A stretch of 64,000 nt of DNA, from positions 19,195,674 through 19,259,673 of the forward strand of contig CM064875.1 of the NCBI GenBank assembly GCA_032719365.1, given 5' to 3'. Both the position numbers and the translations under genes were made by a program. This stretch comes from Prinsepia uniflora (Eukaryota; Streptophyta; Magnoliopsida; Rosales; Rosaceae). Positions 44,873 through 56,569 of the stretch are shown piece by piece; within the stretch, counting starts at the first letter, position 1; each line of letters opens with the position of its first letter. A model generated the notes under the pieces. The model saw only the letters and a list, made by a program, of their open reading frames with translations. It ran no database searches and was not told the DNA's origin.

Positions 44873-47115
44873 TGACAGGACCCACCCCTATTATCACCTC
44901 GATAATCGGGAAGAACCCTGCTCCCGTCTGACAACTAAACACAAATGACCAAAATAACCATAATAATTACATCACATATATTATCAGACCAGAGAGAACG
45001 TATGATACAACATACTGTACAACAAGTCAACAGAATCACAGAGCATAGTGAACAGTACAAGATAAGGATAAAACCCTACTCTGTGAGCTAACTACACACG
45101 CAACAGGAGAACTTTATGCCTCTGCCTCTGCCTCGGCATTGCCCCAAAACTCGCACCACGACCTGGAGGGTATTAAAACATAAAAGTGTGAGTGGACTAA
45201 AACTAATAGTTACAGAAAACAGTTTTAATGAAAACCAGGGTTCACCCTCCGTTTTTCAAAACACGCATGCATAACTAAGTATCTGAAAACATATATATGA
45301 ACCATGCGGAAACCGTTATGGAAGACAATTATAAAATCATGTAAAGCCGAATGTAACATCAACGAATCGAACCTGCTGGATATATCCGAGTTTTTAAACT
45401 CAAGTAACATAGATCAGGCCTTCCCGAGTATCAACGAGTCTTTAAACTCAAAACACAATCAATAGGCCAAGGGAAATATCACAAAAACCGAGTCTTTAAA
45501 CTCAACATATCTCAATCAAGGGCCCTCCCCCGTCACATCAATCAACTCGGTCTTTAAACCCAAAATCAGATCTAAAAATAGTACCAGTCTTTAAACCCAA
45601 AACCATGTGTAATTCATAGCAAATCCAGAATCCATCGTAATCCAAATTCCAAAACCAAATCCGAAATCATATTTAATCAAAATGGGACTCAGGTCCGAAT
45701 TTCACTTTCAAATCCCAAATCATACCCACAAATCATGATCAAAACATGATACGTACAAATCATATAAAATCATCCATCAAACCATCATCAAAGCATAGTA
45801 GAAACCATAATCTCGAAATAGTCTTAAAATACGTAAAATGCGATAAATCACATCGAGAAGCGTGCAATCACGGAAAGCAGGAAAATCATAATCATAAGCG
45901 TAAAATCATATATGGAAACATGAAATGAGTAAATAAAAATAGTTATGCAACAGTTATGCATGCTCGGTTAGAAAACAAAAGTCCACTCACTAAGTCTGAA
46001 CGCGTCAATCGTGTCCTGCACGTTCCCCGGATTCCTCAGGAATGTTCTAGCCTGTCAAAGATCATAATTTCAGGTCACAAATACTTTAATTAAGCTTACA
46101 TTAATTTTCCCATTTTTTTTGGATTTTTCAACGTAATTAAATTAAAACTCTAACCTTCGGACACTCAAAACTATCCCGAAACGGCGTCCGATCGACTCGA
46201 AACTTGTCTCAAAATGTTCGTTACATTGAAAGGATAAAATCATATGTTAACCTTGACCAGAGATACGGCCTCACGCTCCATCACGCGCCGCCCAAAGGGG
46301 GTGCGCGTGAAAGCCACGCGCCTGCACAGTACTGCTACAGTGTCACCTGCTTCACCCGTTTCTCTACTAAACGGGTTACGAACCCGTGACATGAACCGGT
46401 TTGTTCTCCTTCAATTCGACCTTATTTCTTTCAATTCTTCCATCGAATTCCATCTATTCTATCTCAATTTAGGTTCCCCGTCCTTAATTACATGAATCAG
46501 ACCCTCAATCCATCACTTCCCCAATGAATGTTCAAACGGTTTTCAACTTCTAATCTCACGCAATTCATCTTAGTTTCTTTAATTAATTGACACAGGAAGC
46601 ATTGTGAGGTTGTAACGAACATTCTGAGACAATCAATTGCACAAGTTCTTACCTCAATTCGTTCGAACTCAAGCTCAATTTTTCGAAGAACTTGGAGCTT
46701 CGGGTCTTAATTGAAACGACGTCTAATTCCTTGTATTTTAATGTGGATCGATTCGAAATGGTCTCAGGAAGCTAACTCATGTCTCAATTTTAATCCTCAA
46801 GGCTCACAACTTCGACTTCGAATTTTCATCTGATTTTCCAATTTGTTTCAGTTCTGGGTTCTCACTTGCTCTCTGTCCCTCGTATTTTTCTTTCTATTTC
46901 AATGTCTTAAGTCACTCCAGCGTCTCTGTTTTTCCCAGTCCCTCAAGGTGGTTTGATTCAATCTATTCAATCAGAAATTTTTTAAATGCAACAAACGGTG
47001 CTCTGTTTTTCAAACACACACACCTGTGCACACACTCACCCGTGGCTGAAAGCCACTCATCTGCTTTTCCTCATGACATGTGTCACTCAAACACTTAAAC
47101 ATCTCACTTTATCGA
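44873..47115 (-). repeat. Minus-strand LTR, truncated at its far end
   Basis: It starts TGACAGGACCC, with CCTGCTCCCGTCTGACA, CACGACCTGGAGGGT, GTGTGAGTGGAC and GCATGCAT following in family order, then ATGCATGC and AAGTCCACTCACT near 45955-45990. It stops near 47115 after TGACATGTGTCACTC, without the terminal GGTCGTTACA, and joins sequence of opposite orientation. Confidence 0.7.
45388..45605. repeat. Minisatellite with GAGTCTTTAAACTC unit
   Basis: Six copies of the imperfect palindrome GAGTCTTTAAACTC(A) or GGTCTTTAAACCC spaced 30-60 bases. The reverse complement is the unit of the array at 61435-61660. Confidence 0.85.
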
Positions 47116-47994
47116 AAGGAATGTACGAGTACTGTATCGACCATCAGGATTGGTAAAAATTGATAAACAGAAAGGCTTAATGTGTGATGAGGCGATGGTC
47201 AGGATGATCGGGTCAGGTATCGATCGCGGGGAGGCTAATAAGATAGCCAATATAGAATTGGCATGTTTGATAACGTAAGGATAGGTGAAATCCTGTTATT
47301 GATGGAACTTCATAGGATTGGAGTAGTATATGATTTCTGATCATTTGGACTATTGGGGTCCAACTGCAGGATCATACTTGGTGTATGATGTTGGATGGAG
47401 TCGAGGTCAAGGAATGGATATGATTTGCGATATAGTATGGATGATTGTACTGAGTGCCAGTTGTTGGCAGGAGGTAGGCATCGGTGAGGCCTGTGATGAT
47501 AAACACAACAAAAGGAAAGGTTAAATTCATTATGCATAGTGACCATGGGAAAGGGGTATGGTGTGATTGACTAAGTGAGGGGAATGAGTTCCCGACTTAT
47601 TGGACCTTATGAGCTTATTGGCCTGGTGGCCTGGTCACATGTGCATGAGGATTTAGCTATTGTACCATGTCACGAGTGGATGACATGTGATTGAGAAGAT
47701 ATGCATGATACTTGTGTTTCCTGGATTTTGTGGACTCGAACGTGAGCTAGGCTACGTATTTCAAGTAAGTATATTGTATGATTGCCCATGGGGTAGGGGT
47801 TTACAGAGGAATTTTGTCCCGATGTTGACCAATGATTGAGACTGGTTGTATGATTTCTATAAGTTTGGGTATGACTTATATCCGGTTGAGGTTGATTATG
47901 TTTTAGGTTCATCTTAGACATATTTCCTCGAGAGAAATATCATGGCACCTACTGATTGGAATTTCTAGGACGAAATTCTTTAAGGGGAGTAGGT
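47116..47994 (+). other. Internal-region stump with polypurine tract, no gene preserved
   Basis: It ends with ATTTCTAGGACGAAATTCTTTAAGGGGAG, the family polypurine context on the plus strand, directly before the LTR at 47995. No domain is readable. Confidence 0.55.
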
Positions 47995-48343
47995 TGTGAC
48001 GACCCGGAAATTAAAAAAAAAGGAAATTTTGGAAAATTTGAAGAAAATGACGATTTTGCCCCTGGTTATAAGGGCCAAAAGTTGACATTTTGATCGGGAC
48101 ATTGTTTGGACTTTCCGTAAGGACCGTTGTGTAGGTATTGAGACGTTGAGTCCGTAGACAAGCAGTATGCGTCAATCGGAGTTCAGACGTGGAAGTTACG
48201 GGTCTAGAACTATGAGTGGGCACATGTATGGTTATCCCTTGTTTGGCAAGTGCTGAGGATAAGTTTGGAACTTCAGTTGATTTGTCAGACGGGAGTATGA
48301 TCGGGCACAGTTATCAATGTTCCTCAGGGGACGGGTCCTGTCA
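47995..48343 (+). repeat. Plus-strand 3' LTR with large internal deletion (349 bp)
   Basis: It starts TGTGACGACCCGG after a polypurine tract and ends GGGTCCTGTCA. It keeps the first about 210 bases and the last about 130 bases of the family LTR; the join is near 48210. The last part closely matches the end of the LTR at 62070-62199. Confidence 0.75.
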
Positions 48344-48895
48344 AAAACATAAAGAAAGCATAATTTGGGATTTGAAATTGAACTCGTGAACCTTGGAATC
48401 GGGTTTTATTGATTGAAGTCTTAATTACTTGAATAAAGGTGATAAACCATTTCCTTGAACTATCACGAGAAGGAACGTTGAAAATTCGAAGGAAATCATA
48501 CTAAAACGAGCCCAGAACAGAGTCAAAAGTGGATTGTGAGCTATAACAGGAAACTCAGGAATTCAAGGTAAAGATTCCACAAATTGAACCCATAGTTGCG
48601 TTTCTGGGTTAATTCCTAGTAGGTTAGTGTGATTAATTGTGAAAAAGGGATGAGAAACTAGAAGAAATTGAAAACAGGTTGCAAAACTAGGTCGAGTCAG
48701 AATTGCAGCCTCGACAAGAGGCTAAAGGTGACCTCTGCTGCAGGGCGTGAGGACCACCCGCAGACGCCACCGGTGGCGCATGAAGGCTCATGCGGTAGTA
48801 TCTCGGAGTCTAGTTAACATGACTATTGTAATATTCAATGTTACGAACACGATACACTTCTCGAGACGATCAGATATCGCCTCAGTGCAGTTTTA

Positions 48896-51812
48896 TGTAA
48901 CGAACCATCCTAAATTATCAGGATTAATTAAGAATTAACGCCGGATTAGAAAGGCTAATCGGGGATTAGACGAGGATTAACGGACGTTCAGGGCGAAATG
49001 ACGATTTTGCCCCTAGAATGGGAAAAATGTTGACTCTTTGTTTCGGAGGTCAAATGGTCTTTGGTCGATGACTGTGACGTAGTTCGGGATGTCACGAGTT
49101 CATAGACAGGTGGCTCGTCCGATTCCGAAGTTCGAGGAAGAAATTATGACGTTTGGAAGTTCGAGGGTATTTTGGTAATTTGGTTGAAAAGGGGCAAACA
49201 GTTGAATTTTGACTTTGGAGGTCCGATGGCCGAGGGCCAAGGACCATTACATAGATCGATGTGATACGAATCCGTAGACAGGCGGCACGTCAAATTTGGA
49301 CGTTCGACGAAAAAGTTACGGTTCACGAAAGTTGCGAGGTACTATTTATGGTCGTACGTTTTACGAGGAAAAAGTGGACTTTTGTCTCATTTGGGCCCAG
49401 ACCTTTCCCAAACCCCAGGGGATGAGTGACACTTGTCACTTGTCACTCATCCATTCCTTCTTTTTCCACATTCATGCATATCATCTTCCCTTCTCTGTTT
49501 CATTCCACCCACCCGCACAACCATCTCGACCCCAATCCAAAACCCTTCCACCATATGATCTTGTGTGAAGCCCAGAGAGTGAGGTGAGGGAATGTTGGTG
49601 GTGGATGACCAAAGACAACGCCTTCGTGGACCGCGGAGGGCCCTGTGCAGTGGTAACAACCCGATTACCCGGTTAGACCCAAATTTCCATTTATTTTGAT
49701 TTTGATGTTATGGATAGTTTTAGATGATAGGGAGATGATTATTAGGTTGTTAGGAGTGCTTAGAGGAGTTTTTGGACGGTTGTGGGGGGCTGATCAGCCC
49801 AGGGGGTGATCGGGGAGTTTGAACCGTGAGAAGGACAAGGACGCTGGAACAGTGGCGCGTGGCTCCTATGCGCAGCCACTTCAGGCGGTGCGTGGGGGCA
49901 CTTGGGCCACCTTTTAGGGGTGGTTCCAACATGTAATTTCATCTATTCGATGTAACGAACATTTTGGGACTGGTTTCGAGTCGATCAGACACTGTTTCGA
50001 TATAGTTCGGGACGTCCAAAGGTTTAGGATCGACTTTAAAATTAGTTAAAAATTACAGAAAATTACGGGGTTTAGTGAGGGGTTATTTAAATAGTTAATA
50101 ACCCTCTATTACGATTTGGACAAGTTTGGAAGTCTTGGTGACGGCGATTGGCCCTGGAAGAAGTTTTGGCGCGCGTATCGAGTCGCGACTTCGGACGGTC
50201 TGTGAGTGGACCTTTTTTTCTAAACTGATGCATGGATAAATGTTTATAAATTTTTTAAATACATGTTTTGTGATGACATGAGTGCATTTGTTTGTGGTAG
50301 CCTAGGATTTATGTATTTGCACGTATTTCAATATTTCTGATTTTATACGATGCTTGTACGTGCTAGGTTTTCAATGAGGGTTTAATGATTGGGTTTTGGC
50401 TGTGGAAACATGAAATCAGACATAAGACCTATTTGATTGGAAAACCTCGGACTTATAGTCCATTTGATTTTACGAGAATTCGGGCTGAAGGCCCATTTGA
50501 ATTATACGATTGGGCCGAGGGCCCCGTTGGTTTACGAGTTCGGGCTTGAGGCCCAATTGGTTGTAATCTCGGGCTTGAGACCCCTTTGACTGTGGTATTG
50601 GGATTAAGGCCCCGTTGATTGTGAAATCGGGCTCGAGGCTCCGTTATTGTGGTATCGGGCTTGAGGGCCTATTGATCGTGAAATCGGGCTTGAGGCCCCG
50701 TTGGATTGAGAAATCGAGGTTAAGTTCTAGTTTGGTTTATGAAATGAGAATTCAGGCATGAGACCCTATTGAACTGTGGATTTAGTCTGTGGAAATGGAT
50801 TTGAATCGGATTCAAGGAATCCTGTTGAGATGAATCGAGTATGAGACCTAATTGAAATGTGTTTTGAGAAAGAAAGTATTTGAAATGTATAAACCCTCCA
50901 TATGATTTATTTGGTCTCCTTCTGCCGTCGACCTGGAGAGTCACGATCCATAGACCAGAATGGGTATCCCCATAGGGCGCCCATTCCAAGAGTGGGAGTT
51001 ATGATGTGGTCTTGGACCAGATTCCGGAGAGATGCTCAGACTAGATCTGGAGATAGAGCTTGAACTAGATCCGGAGATTGAGCATCCCAGATGGAGAATT
51101 CCTGGGGGTGGACTCGGAGTGAGAGCCCGTGTAGTGTGCACACTAGTTTAGAGATGAATCGTGACATATATCGGGGATGTGTTCCCTAGAGACTGTGTGC
51201 CCCGAGTTGGCGTCTTCTCGGAAGTGCCGCGGATGGGTTATACGTATGCATATACGTTTGAGGTTTACGAAAAGTGATTTGGGGACGGAGACCCCGTGTT
51301 CCATGTTTTAGAAAGTGATTTGGAAATGGTTTGGGGTGGAGACCCCGTATTCGATGTTTTAGTATTTCACTGAGAACAGTTTTGGGTTGAGACCCACGTT
51401 TACTGGATTGGGGCAGAGTCCCACTTGTGTTTGATTTAGGATGAGTTCCCATATGGTTGTTTTACGATTTTGTGCCAAAACCCTAATGGTTTTATGAACG
51501 TTTTGATAAATGGTTTTTGAATGCATGCATGTTTTTAGTGAAGGGCATAAATATCTTTCGATGAAATATTTTTATTAAAATGATTGTTTTGTCCACTCAC
51601 GACTTTTCATGTTTTGAATGCCCTTCAGGTTGATTGCGGATACAGGCTGTAGCAGAGACTGAGACATCACACTCCTCCTCCTACGATCATGGCGTACTCT
51701 GGATGCCCCGATGAGGGCTAGAGACGGAATTATCCCTGGTCTGACACTTCGTGTCAGACGGGAGCAGGCACATCCCACGGTAATCCCGGGGGATTTGGGA
51801 CGGGTCCTGTTA
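48896..51812 (+). repeat. Solo LTR of the long-LTR family (2917 bp)
   Basis: It starts TGTAACGAACC and ends GGGTCCTGTTA. A perfect target duplication TTTTA lies at 48891-48895 and 51813-51817. It contains GAGTGGAC (50213), GCATGCAT (51524) and GTCCACTCAC (51590). With no internal region and a perfect duplication it is a recombination product of a full element. Confidence 0.9.
50440..50715. repeat. Minisatellite with CGGGCTTGAGGCCCC unit in the solo LTR
   Basis: About nine units of 25-35 bp built on GGGCTTGAGGCCC, an imperfect palindrome. A second short array of AGATCCGGAGA-type units of about 23 bp lies at 51020-51090. Confidence 0.85.
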
Positions 51813-52891
51813 TTTTAACTTTTCGAAGTATTAAGTTTAAAAGTTAAATGTGTATTGTATCCCGAAAAATTGGGGGACTTAAATGTAAGGTTATTTAGGA
51901 TGTTAACGATCTTTAGTGGTGATTTTGATAGGCGGTACAATTCCCAGAATTTACGAAAAGCATGCAACTCTGAATTTGACTACGTGGATGGTGTGTGTAT
52001 GAGTGGACAATTATTTTTAATAAATTATTATGCATGCATATTAAGTATTTTAATTTGCTTATTATACGGATTTATATGCAATTGTTTAATTATAATTTTG
52101 GATAATTATTTTATGCTTTTTGGGAATTATTATACATCCAAAAACATATTTGATACTTTTGGATGTATTTTTTACTCGATGTTTGAGTCAAGGATTATGA
52201 TAAAGGAGACTTCATGATTGTAAATTGTTTGACCATAATAACAATTCCTTGGATATGGACAATGCTCATATGACGGGAGCTCGACTCCGCTGATCCTGAG
52301 GCCGCGAGTCTTGATTGTGGTGAGTTTTTTTAGACATGTCCAGATGGTGCATGAGTGTATTTTCTAGACATGACCCGAATGGAGCTATATGTATTTCTCG
52401 GAGATTATATGATAGTCTAGATGGTGCTACATGTAATTCCCAAACTTAACTCAGATAATGCCTAGTGCAGGTCCTGAGGTTGGTTTTGCAATTTGGTTAA
52501 CGAGGATTGGTTGCTTGTAATGATTTTGACTACTTGTGCTTTGATATTCTCGTATGAATTTGATTTACTAATATTGATTGATATACTGATAATTGTGCTT
52601 ATGCGACTTTCTAACTAAATTTTCAAGAAAAATGTTTTTTAATTTGAAATTTGAATCCTTAATTTATTCAATACTTGCATTTTTTAGAAATTGGAGGATA
52701 AATGTTATTTTCCTCGGTAAATTTATTTTTAAAACATTTATTTTTGTCCACTCACTTTACATTTCAATGTTTTAATGACGCTCTAGGCCGTTACTCGATG
52801 ATCGGGGCTAAACGTGAAGTGGAGTCATCAATAGAAGATCAGTATGAGTATCCCTTGTCTAATAAGTTTTTATGGCAGTCTCGGTTTTTCG

Positions 52892-55330
52892 TGACATGAC
52901 CCGACCCTAAAAACACCTCGAAAGTCACACCTGGGCCATGTTCCCGTCTGGCAAGAGATCCAAACTACCAAAATGACCCCTAGCACTCGTCAGACAATGG
53001 ATACTTGTACTTCTGACAACTCATGCCTCCATTTCTCGAGCAACCTCAGTTCTCGTGCAATAGCCCTGAAGGGTTTCAAAACTAGGAAAACGTGTGAGTG
53101 GACGAAAATAAAGAAGTTAAAAATGATGCATGCATATGAAAAATCGTTAAATCTCAAGGAAAACCAAAACAAAAATAAGGAACCTAGAAATACGAGCTAA
53201 TATAGAAAACCAATAATACTAGAAACCATGTCTGTAAAAACCATATCAATGTACCAACACATATATTCATGTACCATCGCACAACCATAACCATAAAATG
53301 AACCAACCACACTGAACTAACCAATCATACTGACCTAACCCATCCTCGGTGCCAGATTCTCAAGCATCATATCATGTCTTCACTGCCAGTAGGCCATATC
53401 ACTTGGGAAAATAGAGCCAAACTATGGACGTCCGAGAGTCACCTAGGAAAACAGAGCCAAGCTTTGGACATTTGGGTGTGGATCGATCTTAGGAAGACAG
53501 AGCCCATCTCTGGACGTCTGGGTACTAGTCCAAGTAATAATCTCATAAAAATTGAACCCTTCTTTGGACGTTTGAGGTGCAACTATCGCTCTGAAAAACA
53601 GAGCTCAGCTCTAGAGGTCTGAGCATCAATGATACCGCTAGTCGAGGTGGGTTTCCTAGACACATCACAACCACATAAATTCAGAAATCAAATAATCATA
53701 TCACATCTCATTTCCGTAACCAAACCAAGTTTAAAAACTAGGCCAAAGCCCAAAACACTAGCAATGTCAAAACTTCGTAAATCATGCCATTAAAATAATC
53801 CATAAAATAATCAAAATCATATAAATTTCCCATTAATCAAATATCATCAAAGACATGTAAGAATTCACATCGAGTCTAAAACCACTCCAAAACTCAGTAT
53901 AAATCCAGAACACGAAATATGAGAATTCCTCGTAAAACATGCATTCTAGATAATTCGTAAATTCTCCGAAAATCATAGAAAAAAAATCATAATAAAAAAT
54001 CCATACACAAATCAGATAATTAACCGTGTAAAACATATAATTATGCATGCATAGAAATTCAGAGAAACAAAGTCCACTCACACACAGTCCAAGCAGTCTG
54101 ATACTAACCTACACGTAATTCTGTAATCCATGTAACCTTTGCAGCCTAACAAAACCACTTCTAAGGGTCACTAACCATCCTAATTAACTCATCTTTTAAT
54201 CCAATAAATTTTTATGATTTTTAAATAGATTCAAAATGAACATAAACCTTCGGCAGTTGAAACTTCCTCGAGACGATCGCCTTGAAAATTGTACCACTAG
54301 AGTCGTAACATCAAATATTGTAAATTTTGTATTGGAAAAAATCCCATAAGAGGTGGCACGCGTCCCCACGCACTGTCAAAAGAGGATGAACGTGGTGGCC
54401 ATGTGCCATACTATTCATCATCTTTAACCCAGGTTCTTGACCCAGTTTCTTGCAAACCGAGTCGACTTGACTCGCAACAAGGACCTGTTTAAAACTCCTT
54501 CATTTTGCGTCTATTTTTCATATTTCCTTCACCAAACATCTTTATCTTAATCCCAAAAACATACATATGGCCTCTAAACTAAGTAAAACATACTAAAAGT
54601 TAGAGTTCCATGCCTCGACCTTTGGCCATGGCTCACAGTGTCTGTCCACTACGTTCCAGCATATCAACCTCCATTATTTTGAGCCTAGGAATACTTTAAG
54701 GACTCCAGAAAGACACAAGAATACGTTGTTTCGATGTTTCTATCCCTGAACCAAAAACCTAATTTCCATGCTCACAGGTTCATGGTCTTCACTCACTACT
54801 TTCTCCCCCCCTCTTCGCAGTTTCCTCGCAGCTTTCTTCCTCTTTCCTTTCTTTTCTTCGTTCTCTCCTTCTCCCCTTCCTTTTTCCTTGATTTTCTTTC
54901 CTCTTTCTTTGGTTTTCTTCCACAGTTCCATAATAGGTGTGTTTTGGTTCCTCTTCACCAAACACACCAAAGACAGCAAATGCACACATATAAAAAACAA
55001 GGGAGGTCGGAGGGAGGCTGAGAGATAAGGGAGAGGGAAGGATCTAGATTAACCTGGAATCCACCATTTGAAGTTACCAAAATGCCCCTATGAGTCAAAA
55101 CTACCAAAATACCCTTTGATCGTTGTGGCCTGTATCAAACTCATATGACCTTTGATTTCAACGTAATGTCTGTCGATGGACTCAAGACACTGAGACCTAC
55201 GTGACGGTACTCTCAAAATACCTAAAAAGCGTCCATCTCAGAAGGCCAACTATTTTACTTAATAAGGGTAAAATAGTCATTTTACCCAATTTTTCCAAAT
55301 TTACTTTCCTCAAATGCCCTGGTCGTTACA
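52892..55330 (-). repeat. 3' LTR of a minus-strand element that leaves the window
   Basis: It starts TGACATGACCCG and ends GGTCGTTACA at 55330. The reverse-oriented polypurine tract (55331-55366) follows, so it is a 3' LTR with its element extending right. The GTGTGAGTGGAC and GCATGCAT motifs (53093, 53129) and their mirror (54042-54080) bracket its minisatellite. Confidence 0.85.
53385..53625. repeat. Minisatellite with ACAGAGCC...TCTGGACGTCTGGG unit
   Basis: Five units of about 50 bp, each with an AAACAGAGCC part and a CTTTGGACGT part. Confidence 0.8.
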
Positions 55331-56066
55331 ACCTACCCCTTTTAAAGAAATTTCGTCCTTTAAATTTAAATAGCAATGACATCAAAGTATTATACTTATA
55401 AGATCACGCTCTTTAAAAGGGGTAGCTTAATTAAACCACGTGGACAACCAGGGCACTAGCATAACATCGCTAAGCCAAATCCCAGGACCATACTGAATTA
55501 CATCTAGATAAATCTAAATCTTATTATATCATTCAGGGTTTGGTTCCTGCCAACCGAACAGAACTAATCATTACTCAAGCACTAATTACGAGGCCCAACA
55601 CTAACACACATGAATTTGTCCCCCGCATCTTATTTCTTAAGATGCTAGTAATTTAGTCATCATCCAAAGTGAATGTAAACAACACTCACGTTTTAGATCT
55701 TGTAACCACATATCATAGGACATGAAACCATGTCACTCGTTAATCCTTTTCAACTATACTAGGGGCCCCCACGTTTGCCAAGCCCATCAATAGAAAGTCA
55801 ACATAAATTACTTGGACCAGATATCAGAAATGCCAAAAACAACCATTAGCCAACTAGTTCTTGATACCCGGGGTACTAATCACAATAGCTTATCTGCATA
55901 TACTTCCTCGAGGACTGAACTAAACCCTGCCCGAGTCACATTCAAAAACTTATAACCATAGCAATAACACAATTCATAAGTTAAATCACACAAACCTCAC
56001 ATTCAACACAAACCTTGACTTAATTTTCAAATCAAAACATTAGCTAATCGGAACTAACTCACTACT
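55331..56066 (-). other. Internal region of the minus-strand element, left part, coding lost
   Basis: It starts with the polypurine tract. The rest shows no domain. It is continuous with 62205-64000 once the nested LTR 56072-62199 and its duplication are removed. Confidence 0.55.
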
Positions 56067-56569
56067 TTCTTTGTAACGACACGGACATTCGAAAAAGGAA
56101 AAGTTGGAAAATTTGAAGAAAATGATGATTTTGCCCCTGAAATCGGGCGAACGGTTGACTTTTGGTTTGAGCAGTCAAACAGACTTTGACCGATGACTGT
56201 GATGTAGTTCGGGAGGTCACGAGTTCATAAACAGGTGTCACGTCCGATTCCGACATTCGAGGAGAAAGTTATGATGTTCGGAAGTTCAAGGGAAATTCGG
56301 TAAATTGGTTAAAAATTGGCAATTTGTTGACTTTTCAAATGACATGGACTGTTCACGTAATTCGAAGACCGTTGGGAAGGTCTCAAGACGCTGAGGTCCG
56401 TAGACAGGCGACACGCGTCAATCGGAGTTCGGATGACCAAGTTACGGGTCTAGAAGTGTGAAGGGCATTTTGGTAAATTATCAAAGTAGGGGCAAAATGG
56501 TAATTGGACAATTGATTAAGGAATGGGACGGCAATTGGGCTGATTCATGCCATGGGATGCCACCCAATG

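Larger units (their letters stand above)
44380..52891 (+). repeat. Outer plus-strand LTR of the long-LTR family, split by three insertions
   Basis: Pieces 44380-44872, 48344-48895 and 51818-52891 read as one plus-strand LTR. The start is CGTAACGACC (family TGTAACGACC), then the GTTGACTTTT blocks, the cytosine-rich middle with TGTTACGAAC near 48840, GAGTGGAC and GCATGCAT near 52005-52045, and GTCCACTCAC near 52746. It is interrupted by the unit 44873-48343, by the solo LTR 48896-51812 and finally at 52892 by a minus-strand element, so its last bases should lie beyond the window. Confidence 0.65.

Noticed and set aside
54734..55028. Overlapping Phe/Ser/Pro-rich and Glu/Lys-rich open frames on opposite strands
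   Set aside because: A pyrimidine-rich stretch of an LTR produces long low-complexity frames on both strands. No conserved protein is seen.
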